Assembly: GCA_021778815.1 (NCBI GenBank)
Contig: JAJYBW010000128.1
Span: 1 to 8,752, forward strand
Source of the DNA: Acidobacteriota bacterium
GTDB lineage: Bacteria > Acidobacteriota > Terriglobia > Terriglobales > Acidobacteriaceae
Direction: 5' to 3'
Length of the DNA: 8,752 nucleotides
The notes below the pieces were generated by a model that worked only from the letters and a program-made list of their open reading frames with translations, did no database searches and was not told the DNA's origin. The number at the start of each line of letters is the position of its first letter. Within the stretch, counting starts at the first letter, position 1. Position numbers and translations under genes: made by a program. Below are positions 1 to 6,113 of the stretch, one piece after another.

Positions 1-1491
1 ATCATCCCCCGGTAGGACCTGGAAGAAATCTCCCCCAACCTTCTGCGCTGGCAGGTAGACGCTTTCAACAGCGAAGCCCGGGGTGTTCGGCGGCGTGACC
101 GGAACCAGCAACGACTGCACCTGCCGTGCCTGCTCCATCTCCTGCTTCCACTGCTCGCGCTGCCGCTGTCCCTGCAGAAACCGCCGCAGCAGCAGCACGG
201 TAATGATACCCAGCGACAGCATAGTAGCAAGGTCGCTGAGATTGATGCCGAATCCGAAGGGGAAGAAGGACACCGGTATTTGCAGTACGATCAAGTCCTC
301 CTGGTAGAGAGAGAGGACTACCAGCGCAACAGCGGGCAGGGCAAGCAATCCTTCCGTCCTGTTCTTTCGAATGCCCCGGTATGTCACCCAGACCAGCATT
401 GCGCCCAGCAGTAGCCTGAAGACCTCGGCAAGAGGCAAGAGCCAGACGATGGCATGGACGGGAACCGCACGCCCATAGAGAGGCGGGCGAAGCATGGCCA
501 TTCCCATGGCCAGCAGCAGCACCAGTTCCCAGACCACGCGGTGCAGTCGAGCCATACGTTCCAACCGGAACCAGTATCCCCAGAAGAGCACCCACAGTCC
601 GATGTATGCCGGAGTCAGAACTGCATCCTCAAGAAATTCGACGGGGGTTTGACCGATCCATCTGGTGTGGTAGCCCAGCAGAACAACGGCGCTGTAGAGT
701 AGGCTGGTCACGCAGACGAGACCCAGCCAGAAATAGGCTTGCTCACTGCGATCCAGCCAGTAAAGGCCGAACGCCACCAGGAGTACCTGTAGAAGGATGG
801 CCGACAGGACGAACCCTCCGTCAAGTGCGCGATCAAGATCCTCCCGGTCCTGACGCAGCAACGACTGAATATAGGAAGCCTGTCCAAGTACCGGAGGTCC
901 ATGCAGGCCACCGACATCTGGAGCTATAAAGGGCGTGGCGGCATCCATCCACATGCGGATGGCAATTGTGACCGGGCCGCGGCGGATGCTGTCGGGCAGC
1001 CGGAAGGCACTCGGCTGCGACAAGTAGAAAGTGACGCCGTGGCTTGTAAAGCGGCCAAACTGTCCGATACGCTGGCCATTGACGTACACCTGATAAGCAT
1101 CGTCAAAGTGGGCTGGCATTTTGAGCGCGAGCGTGGCTCTTGCGTCCTGCGCATTCTGAATATTGGCGCGCAGCCGGTACCAGGCGAAGCCGGAATAGCC
1201 AGCATAGCCGCGCTTGGTCCAGCCCGGAACAAATCCGCCTGTACCGTACATCAAGCTTGTCGATCCCGAAGGCGGCGTCAGGTCCATCGTCCCCCACGTT
1301 GAGTCGTCGAACTTCGGGTCGGCCCAGCGCATGTCATCCCCGGTGTGGAACTTCCACGGCCCGGTCAGCGCGACGATGGATTCGCCGAGCGTGATCTGCG
1401 TGATGGCAGTGGTTGCAGGAGACTCGCTTTGAGCGCGAAGTCCCACCCAGGCAAACAGAAACAACAACAGCACTGCGGAAATCTTCTTCAT
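1..1491 (-). CDS. Membrane receptor-type SpoIIE/PP2C serine phosphatase, C-terminus cut off by window edge
   Basis: Partial gene: 497 codons are open from the ATG at 1491 to the left edge with no stop, so the frame continues outside. Residues 1-21 are a signal peptide (MKKISAVLLLFLFAWVGLRAQ). Residues about 40-215 are an extracytoplasmic domain rich in Trp/Gly; the segment GPWKFHTGDDMRWADP with FDDSTW shortly after resembles the galactose-binding-like jelly roll of glycoside hydrolases and sensory receptors. Residues about 227-435 hold roughly seven hydrophobic helices (7TMR-DISM-like layout). A charged linker (about 438-462, QREQWKQEMEQARQVQ) leads into the phosphatase domain, which starts with LLVP and LPAQKVGGDFFQV; Asp488 is the first metal-binding Asp. 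The rest of the catalytic domain is missing, so activity cannot be judged. Expected role: ligand-dependent dephosphorylation of a cytoplasmic phosphoprotein, by family analogy. It is a paralogue of the upstream gene. The ATG overlaps that gene's TGA, with GAAGG about 10 bases upstream. Confidence 0.9.
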   Translation of the reverse strand, partial: MKKISAVLLLFLFAWVGLRAQSESPATTAITQITLGESIVALTGPWKFHTGDDMRWADPKFDDSTWGTMDLTPPSGSTSLMYGTGGFVPGWTKRGYAGYSGFAWYRLRANIQNAQDARATLALKMPAHFDDAYQVYVNGQRIGQFGRFTSHGVTFYLSQPSAFRLPDSIRRGPVTIAIRMWMDAATPFIAPDVGGLHGPPVLGQASYIQSLLRQDREDLDRALDGGFVLSAILLQVLLVAFGLYWLDRSEQAYFWLGLVCVTSLLYSAVVLLGYHTRWIGQTPVEFLEDAVLTPAYIGLWVLFWGYWFRLERMARLHRVVWELVLLLAMGMAMLRPPLYGRAVPVHAIVWLLPLAEVFRLLLGAMLVWVTYRGIRKNRTEGLLALPAVALVVLSLYQEDLIVLQIPVSFFPFGFGINLSDLATMLSLGIITVLLLRRFLQGQRQREQWKQEMEQARQVQSLLVPVTPPNTPGFAVESVYLPAQKVGGDFFQVLPGDD

Positions 1492-3584
1492 GCCAGGAGC
1501 GCCTTCATGTTTGCTGTGCGCGTCACCGACAGAACGGAAATATCGTCTTCCTGGCCGAAGGCTTGCGCGGCTGTGGCCACTTCCGCCGCCGTGATGGGCT
1601 TCGCAGGGCCCTTCAGAGCTTCTCCCCGCAACCTGTCGGCCTTTAACAAGTCGCTAATCCGCTCGAAGCCAAACAACTGACCATCTTGTTCGCTGCGCGC
1701 CTCGACCACGCCATCTGACATCACGAAAATTGCGTCGCCGTCGTTCATCTGGAAGCTTTGCGATTCGTAGCCCTGCTCGCCCAGCATCCCCAGCGGCAGC
1801 GCGCCCGGCATCGCGAACTCTTTTCCATTTACCCATGGCGGCAGATGTCCCGCGTTGGCTACGGTCACCTTTCCGTCGGCATCGAACCGCGCGCACAGGC
1901 AGGTGACGAAGCCGCTCTTCAAGTTTCCAGTCAGTTCGCGGTTCAGCCGAGTGAGGATCTCCGCCGGCTCAGCGGTTTCCTTTGCGATCGCGCGCACCGC
2001 GCCCACCGCCATCGAGACCACCATGGCGGCACGCAGTCCCTTGCCGCTAACATCGCCCAGCACCACCATCAGGCCGCCTTCCGGCAGCGGCAATACCTGG
2101 TAGAAATCTCCCCCCACCTGACTGGCCGGCAGATACGTTCCCTCGACGCGATAGCCGGGAGTCTGCGGCAACCGTTCCGGAACCAGCAGCGCCTGCACCG
2201 CCTGCGCCTGCTGCAACTCGCCTTCAATGCGCTGATGCTCGCGCCACTGCCGCACAAAACGATAGATCAAAATAGCGAGCACGGACGCCGGCATCAAAAG
2301 TGCCAGAACGTCGTTGACGACGATCACAACCAGAGTTGGCAGACGCCCGTTGGCAAGAAATGCCCACAGGGCCCAAACCGACATCACCGCACCGGGAGAC
2401 AGCATCAGCCACGCTTCCCGCCTCAGCTTGCGAATCCCCGCCACGGCCATCCACGAAAGACAGGCCAGCCACGGGAGCAACGAGATTTCGGTCGCGGTAA
2501 ATAGAAATGAATAGGCCCTTACCGAGGAGATCCACTCCCCGTTGAGGGTGAATGCCGTCCATAGGAGAAATGAAAGCGAGCCTGCGATCAGGTTCGCCGC
2601 CCGCATCCTCGGACGGTCTTCCAGAGCAAGCAGCCATTGCAGCGCCAGCAGACTGAACAGGAACGCACTCGCGCTCAGCGCATTTGCGATAAAAAACGGA
2701 GCCTCTTTCAGCCATCCTGTGGCTGAAAATCCGTCCAGCACGACCAAAGAGTCCGAAAAAGGCAAGGACATCAAGGTCAGTCCAGCCCAGAGATACTCTC
2801 GATGTTTCCGGTTGTAGAAAAAGAGCAGCAGGGAAATCAATGCCACCAGAAGACACGGCAGCACTTCAGTCGCGGCGGTCACCGCGAGATTCAGTTGCCG
2901 CAGTCGCAACGCCAGCTGTTTGATCCTGGGAGCTGTTGCGCCATCCGCAAGCAGCGGCGCCCCGCGCAATCCTCCCCTGTGAGAACCGACAAAAACAAGA
3001 GGCATATCCCACGCGCGGACGGCCAATACATGATCGCCAGCCGACGCCAGTGAGGATGGAACCAAAAACATCTGGGTTCGCGGATCAAGGTAGGCCCACC
3101 GCCGCGAAGGGTCGCCATAGCCACCCAGTTTGTGACCATCCCAGTAGATCGTGTAGGCGCTGTCGACTGTCGGAACCAGCAAGCTCAAAGAACTGGAGGC
3201 ACGGCCCAGAGAAACGTGAATCCGGTACCAGCCGTAGCTCGGTGCGCCGCCATAGCCATGTCCGCCCCAGCCCGGATCATATTCATTTCGCTCGGGGAGA
3301 ATGGATTCCGGCCAGCCCTGCGCTTGCAGCGTGTAATCCGCCCAGGCAGTGTCGTTGAAACCAGGCTGCGCCCATGCCAGATCATCCCCCGTGCGAAACT
3401 TCCACGGCCCCATCAGCGCCTGTGCGGAGTTGCCCAACACAATCTGCTGCGCGCCGTTTTTCGCGGACGCGATCGGAAAATTGCGGGACGAGTCGGATGC
3501 AGGCGCGCTTTGCGCCGTGGCGCATGGCGCAAGCAAAGGCAGCAGCAAAAAAGCGAACCAAAGACGACGTATGGACACGTGCAT
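1488..3584 (-). CDS. Membrane receptor-type SpoIIE/PP2C serine phosphatase, complete
   Basis: 698 residues from the ATG at 3584. An N-terminal signal peptide (RRLWFAFLLLPLLAPCATA) is followed by an extracytoplasmic beta domain (about 45-215) containing GPWKFRTGDDLAWAQP, then about seven hydrophobic helices (about 235-445), an amphipathic linker (about 446-470) and a PP2C/SpoIIE domain (about 470-695). All four metal-binding acidic motifs are visible: GGDFYQ (Asp493), GDVSGKG (Asp511), SDG (Asp624) and EDDIS (Asp680/681), so it should be an active Mn/Mg-dependent Ser/Thr phosphatase. In characterised relatives (SpoIIE, RsbU, RsbP) the substrate is a phosphorylated anti-sigma antagonist; the substrate here is unknown, and no STAS or anti-sigma gene lies in the window. 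The extracytoplasmic fold could bind a sugar or other small ligand (inference). It is probably co-transcribed with the overlapping downstream paralogue. A longer start at 3623 would put 13 residues ahead of the signal peptide and is unlikely; a GTG at 3578 is a real alternative. Confidence 0.93.
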   Translation of the reverse strand: MHVSIRRLWFAFLLLPLLAPCATAQSAPASDSSRNFPIASAKNGAQQIVLGNSAQALMGPWKFRTGDDLAWAQPGFNDTAWADYTLQAQGWPESILPERNEYDPGWGGHGYGGAPSYGWYRIHVSLGRASSSLSLLVPTVDSAYTIYWDGHKLGGYGDPSRRWAYLDPRTQMFLVPSSLASAGDHVLAVRAWDMPLVFVGSHRGGLRGAPLLADGATAPRIKQLALRLRQLNLAVTAATEVLPCLLVALISLLLFFYNRKHREYLWAGLTLMSLPFSDSLVVLDGFSATGWLKEAPFFIANALSASAFLFSLLALQWLLALEDRPRMRAANLIAGSLSFLLWTAFTLNGEWISSVRAYSFLFTATEISLLPWLACLSWMAVAGIRKLRREAWLMLSPGAVMSVWALWAFLANGRLPTLVVIVVNDVLALLMPASVLAILIYRFVRQWREHQRIEGELQQAQAVQALLVPERLPQTPGYRVEGTYLPASQVGGDFYQVLPLPEGGLMVVLGDVSGKGLRAAMVVSMAVGAVRAIAKETAEPAEILTRLNRELTGNLKSGFVTCLCARFDADGKVTVANAGHLPPWVNGKEFAMPGALPLGMLGEQGYESQSFQMNDGDAIFVMSDGVVEARSEQDGQLFGFERISDLLKADRLRGEALKGPAKPITAAEVATAAQAFGQEDDISVLSVTRTANMKALLA

Positions 3585-3590
3585 TCCTTG
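3576..3590 (-). promoter_or_regulatory. Shine-Dalgarno that questions the phosphatase start codon
   Basis: Reading the minus strand, AAGGA lies directly against the ATG at 3584 with no spacer, but six bases before an in-frame GTG at 3578. Normal spacing therefore favours GTG (protein MSIRRLWFAF..., 696 residues), while codon preference favours ATG. Both starts leave the signal peptide intact. Confidence 0.45.
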
Positions 3591-3724
3591 TATAGGCGGG
3601 CACTTCACAAATATCAGCCGCATCCATTTTTGGCAACGAAGAAATCCTTCAGCCGAGATGCTTCTAGCCCGCGTCCCTCTTGGTCAACGGAGAACGGGAA
3701 GATGATTTGAACCGTAAGGGTGGG
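3585..3724. other. Intergenic gap between antiporter and phosphatase pair
   Basis: 140 bases with no convincing gene. On the minus strand a TTGACC (3687-3682) could be a -35 box, but the best -10-like hexamer downstream (TAGAAG, 3666-3661) is only 15 bases away and is a poor match, so I do not call a promoter. No hairpin plus T-tract terminator is visible after the antiporter stop, so read-through from the antiporter into the phosphatases remains possible. Confidence 0.4.
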
Positions 3725-4972
3725 TTAGCCTGTGGCGGCAACTGGTGCCGGAGCGTCCGGCTTCTTCCGCAGAAACTTCAACGCCGGCGCCGTCATCGCC
3801 GTCGTAATCAACGCCACCAGCACCAGAATCGTGAACAGCTGCGTGTTGATCGCGCCGGCCTGCAGCGCCAGGTTCACCACCACCAGGTCGATCAAGCCGC
3901 GGGTATTCATCAGGAAGCCCAGCAACATCGACTCCCGCGGCGGCAGGTTCGATTTCCGCGCACCATAATAGGTGCCGCCCACTTTCCCGGCAATCGCCAC
4001 CGCCAGCAACACGACAAACCACAAGAAAACATTCTTGCCGCCCAGGTCGCGAAACTCTGTGTGGATACCGGTCACCGCAAAAAATACCGGCAGCAGCAAC
4101 ACAGAAACCAGCGGATGAATCGTGCGCTCTAACTGGCGATGCCAGTGATGCAGCCGGGGAACACACATGCCCGCAAGAAACGCGCCGAACAAGGCATGCA
4201 CACCCAGCCGTTCCGTTACAAAAGCGCACGCCAGGATAAACACCAGGAAAACGGCCAGCAGCACCTGCGAAATATTCGGCGCGCCTTTCCAGCGCACCAG
4301 CTTGGCCAGCAGCGGGCGCACCACGCCCAGCAGAAAAACGCCGAACGCCACCAGCAGCAGCATCTTCAACAGCAATATCCAGATGGTGGAATTGGCCGAA
4401 TCGATCATCAACGCGACCGCCAGCAGAATCCAGCCCAGCACGTCGGCTATCGCGGCACACACCAGCGCCAGCGTGTTCAGCTTTGCATCGCCGGTCCCGT
4501 GATCCCGCAGCATGCGCGCCAGAACCGGAAACGCCGTGGTGCTAAGCCCAACCCCCACAAACAGTAGAAAAGCGGCGAAGTTGGCATTCGTGCCGTGGAA
4601 GTTGCGGTACAGGATCACGCCCAGCCCGCAACCCAGCCCGAATGGAATCACCATGGAGAGCAGGCTGATCTTCATCGCCGTCTGCCGCTGCTTCCACACC
4701 GACTCAAAATCCAGGTTCATCCCTTCCAGAAACAGATAGAGAACCATCCCCAGTTCGCTGACCAGCGACAAGTCATGCAGGGAGCCCAGCGGAAACAGGT
4801 TCGCAATCAAGTGCGGCATGGCATAGCCAAACACCGAACGCCCCAGCAGAATCCCGCCGAACATTTCTCCCACGACCTGCGGCTGGCCCAGTTTGCCCAA
4901 CAGGACACCGCACATGCCGGTTACCAACACAATGACGGCGATCTGTAATAGGAATAGTGCCAGTGCGCTCAT
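3725..4972 (-). CDS. CPA2/CHX-like monovalent cation:proton antiporter
   Basis: 415 residues, almost entirely membrane helices (about 12-13), ending in a short basic tail. There is no C-terminal TrkA-N/RCK or USP domain, so this is the minimal membrane transporter. Family signs: GKLGQPQVVGEMFGGILLG (residues 26-44, first inverted-repeat helices), LYLFLEGMNLD (78-88), GLSTTAFPVLARML (142-155, unwound helix region) and LMNTRGLIDLVVVN (354-367). This last block followed by FTILVLVALITT is very close to the CHX branch of CPA2. The transport-site pair is Ala176-Asp177 (AAIADVLGW) where most relatives have Asn-Asp or Asp-Asp. Lys330 (AGKVGG) probably matches the conserved lysine of the core helices. 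Expected role: exchange of Na+ or K+ for H+ across the inner membrane, for pH or ion homeostasis; the ion cannot be told from sequence. The start is the first ATG of the frame; its ribosome site (AAGG about 14 bases upstream) is weak. Confidence 0.92.
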   Translation of the reverse strand: MSALALFLLQIAVIVLVTGMCGVLLGKLGQPQVVGEMFGGILLGRSVFGYAMPHLIANLFPLGSLHDLSLVSELGMVLYLFLEGMNLDFESVWKQRQTAMKISLLSMVIPFGLGCGLGVILYRNFHGTNANFAAFLLFVGVGLSTTAFPVLARMLRDHGTGDAKLNTLALVCAAIADVLGWILLAVALMIDSANSTIWILLLKMLLLVAFGVFLLGVVRPLLAKLVRWKGAPNISQVLLAVFLVFILACAFVTERLGVHALFGAFLAGMCVPRLHHWHRQLERTIHPLVSVLLLPVFFAVTGIHTEFRDLGGKNVFLWFVVLLAVAIAGKVGGTYYGARKSNLPPRESMLLGFLMNTRGLIDLVVVNLALQAGAINTQLFTILVLVALITTAMTAPALKFLRKKPDAPAPVAATG

Positions 4973-5228
4973 GCGTGAATGAAATGCCTTTTCCAGTTGT
5001 ATCAGTATTGTGGGCCACGCTGTTGAGCAGGGAAGTTGGGATACCCTCTGTTTCTACCGCAGCGATGTAAGTGGCGAAACGGAAAGCGCAATCAAGGCGC
5101 GAGCGTCATCGACGCTGCAGCCCGGCCCACAGCAAAGACTCTTCCGCTGTTCGCACATTGCGACGCTCGCAGAATCCGCGGCAAGCCGTCGCTGGAGCGC
5201 GCTAAGAAATGAAATGATCCGTCGCCGC
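4973..5228. other. Intergenic region with inverted repeats, no gene seen
   Basis: 256 bases downstream of the CsbD-like gene and upstream of the antiporter on the minus strand. I find no supported gene. It contains a small perfect hairpin, AGCGTC-ATC-GACGCT (5102-5116), and a wider 9-base inverted repeat, GCGAGCGTC (5099-5107) with GACGCTCGC (5162-5170), which competes for the same left arm. Neither is followed by a T-run on either strand, so neither is a standard terminator. The antiporter promoter should lie near the left part of this gap, but no clear -35/-10 pair stands out. Confidence 0.4.
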
Positions 5229-5555
5229 TTAGTAGCGGTTGAAGTCGCGAATCACATCGCTGGCGGCGTTCGCAGCTTTGCCGGCCGTATCCTGCACCGC
5301 GCCTGCAATCTGATCCACCACGCCTCGATTCGCCAGGTCGTCATCGCCCGTGATGCGGCCGATGCCTTCCTTCATTCTCCCCAGAAAGTTTCGCCCCGTT
5401 CCCGCGATGCGCTGCTTGCTTCCCCACAGGTCGGCTCTGTCTGCGGCTGCGTCCAACTCGTCATACTCCGCGGCGTACCGGGCGGCACGGCGATCCAGAA
5501 AGATATAGGTGGCGACGATGCCGAGAGCAAGGGGTATCCAGACTTGGCGCTTCAT
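5229..5555 (-). CDS. CsbD-like stress protein with N-terminal membrane anchor
   Basis: 108 residues. Residues 5-20 (VWIPLALGIVATYIFL) form one membrane helix, followed by RR, which predicts a cytoplasmic C-terminal part. Residues about 51-100 resemble the CsbD family: a G-x-x-K-E-G-x-G-x-x-T-G-D-D-D-L pattern (GRMKEGIGRITG, then DDDL) and then DQIAGAVQDTAGKAANA, the usual Asp-Gln-x-x-Gly-x-x-Gln pattern. CsbD of Bacillus subtilis belongs to the SigB general-stress regulon, but its biochemical role is not established, so a stress-related role here is inference. Most CsbD proteins are short and soluble; the membrane helix is an addition. A clear AGGAG (minus strand 5567-5563) sits seven bases before the ATG, fixing the start. 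The gene is divergent from the 68-residue gene at 5735. Confidence 0.82.
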   Translation of the reverse strand: MKRQVWIPLALGIVATYIFLDRRAARYAAEYDELDAAADRADLWGSKQRIAGTGRNFLGRMKEGIGRITGDDDLANRGVVDQIAGAVQDTAGKAANAASDVIRDFNRY

Positions 5556-5562
5556 GCGTTTT

Positions 5563-5567
5563 CTCCT
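5563..5567 (-). promoter_or_regulatory. Ribosome binding site of the CsbD-like gene
   Basis: AGGAG on the minus strand, seven bases from the ATG at 5555. It is one of the cleanest sites in the window and sets the start. Confidence 0.75.
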
Positions 5568-5584
5568 GTTAGTGGGTTGGATGC

Positions 5585-5598
5585 CGAAGGATCCTTCG
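5585..5598. promoter_or_regulatory. 14-base perfect palindrome, candidate operator in divergent region
   Basis: CGAAGGATCCTTCG is a perfect 14-base palindrome 30 bases upstream of the CsbD-like ATG and 137 bases before the divergent 68-residue gene. It could be the operator of a dimeric regulator, or a hairpin in the leader of the CsbD-like mRNA. It has no T-run next to it, so it is not a terminator. Function is inferred from symmetry and position only. Confidence 0.4.
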
Positions 5599-5734
5599 AC
5601 GATCGCGGTGAGTCAGACCGTTTGTCCTCAAGACCCGCCCTGGTTCCGGTATCGGCATCAAGCGCAAGTCTGTTGCGAGGACGCTTCGATCTGCCCTTCC
5701 TGCATCCTACCCCGTAGCGCAAGCGGAGGGAACC

Positions 5735-5941
5735 ATGTCCCCAATTTCAGAAACAACCAGCAAGAACGTCGTCACCAAATCGAACCCAACCCCGGCAACC
5801 GAATCCCACACCATCGATCGCGAGGCCCCAGCCGGAACCGAAAATTCTCTGGGAGCAGAGAGCGTTCGCGACGGCCGTCCCACCACCAACAACGACGTCG
5901 TCGAGGCCAAGGACGAAATGCAGCCGGGCACTCCCAGCTAG
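5735..5941 (+). CDS. Small hydrophilic protein of unknown function (68 aa)
   Basis: I do not recognise a family. GGAGG (5725-5729) sits five bases before the ATG at 5735, an excellent ribosome site that supports translation despite the short length. The product has no hydrophobic stretch, no Cys and no aromatic residue at all. It is rich in Thr, Asn, Glu, Ser and Pro (for example REAPAGTENSLGAESVRDG), so it is probably disordered and soluble. Low-complexity hydrophilic proteins of this kind occur in stress regulons, and its neighbours (CsbD-like, Hsp20, ClpB) are stress genes, but this is context only. The frame ends in TAG at 5939-5941 with no obvious terminator before the hsp20 promoter region. 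The complementary strand also has an open frame here, but without a ribosome site. Confidence 0.62.
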   Translation: MSPISETTSKNVVTKSNPTPATESHTIDREAPAGTENSLGAESVRDGRPTTNNDVVEAKDEMQPGTPS

Positions 5942-5975
5942 GCTCCCGAATTAAACCTATGTTTTCATGTGTTTA

Positions 5976-6033
5976 CGGGAAATATAAATTTGACATAAAT
6001 ACACTCATATAATCTTCCTGCATGTGCTATAGT
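5976..6033 (+). promoter_or_regulatory. AT-rich promoter region of hsp20
   Basis: The gap 5942-6113 holds a sharply AT-rich island (about 5953-6035) in otherwise GC-rich DNA. It contains an exact TTGACA (5990-5995), an exact TATAAT (6008-6013) and an extended -10-like TGCTATAGT (6025-6033). The TTGACA-TATAAT spacing is only 12 bases, not the usual 16-18, so they are unlikely to act as a simple sigma-70 pair; the TGCTATAGT may be the working -10. I see no CIRCE element (TTAGCACTC inverted repeat) and no HAIR-type inverted repeat. The transcription start is unknown. Confidence 0.45.
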
Positions 6034-6080
6034 ATTTCCAGGCGCACCGGCTGGGCCATCGATTCCCGCCCGCCGTGTCC

Positions 6081-6106
6081 CCACCTATTTCTATACATGT
6101 AGGAGG
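6081..6106 (+). promoter_or_regulatory. Candidate RNA thermometer hairpin covering the hsp20 Shine-Dalgarno
   Basis: In the leader of hsp20, CCACCTA (6081-6087) can pair with TAGGAGG (6100-6106), which contains the whole Shine-Dalgarno AGGAGG. The stem has six Watson-Crick pairs, one internal A-A mismatch (6083/6104) and a possible closing U-G, with a loop of about ten bases. Imperfect stems that mask the ribosome site are typical of heat-shock RNA thermometers such as ROSE and fourU, though this one matches neither consensus. The pairing is seen in sequence; thermosensing is inference. Confidence 0.4.
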
Positions 6107-6113
6107 AAGACTT

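Noticed and set aside
1758..2504. 248-codon plus-strand open frame opposite the phosphatase
   Set aside because: It is antisense to the PP2C and membrane region of a gene with all catalytic motifs; its Gln/His/Arg-rich composition is typical of a shadow frame.
3585..3623. Longer start (ATG at 3623) for the complete phosphatase
   Set aside because: It would place 13 residues before the signal peptide, and its nearest AAGGA is about 20 bases away.
3684..4460. 258-codon minus-strand frame overlapping the antiporter
   Set aside because: It is an offset frame of the antiporter on the same strand; the product is Gly/Ala/Arg-rich with no membrane pattern or motif.
5010..5717. 235-codon plus-strand frame across the csbD-like gene and flanks
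   Set aside because: No ribosome site or domain, and it is antisense to a gene with a clear ribosome site and CsbD-like sequence.
5509..6012. 167-codon plus-strand frame overlapping the 68-residue gene
   Set aside because: It starts within the csbD-like gene on the opposite strand and has no ribosome site, whereas the 68-residue frame has GGAGG at ideal spacing.
6075..6113. Longer start (GTG at 6075) for hsp20
   Set aside because: The extra 13 codons run through the AGGAGG ribosome site, and the typical Hsp20 N-terminus begins at the ATG at 6114.
5942..6113. CIRCE or HAIR-type heat-shock operator before hsp20
   Set aside because: I looked for TTAGCACTC/GAGTGCTAA and CTTGAGT/ACTCAAG pairs and found neither.
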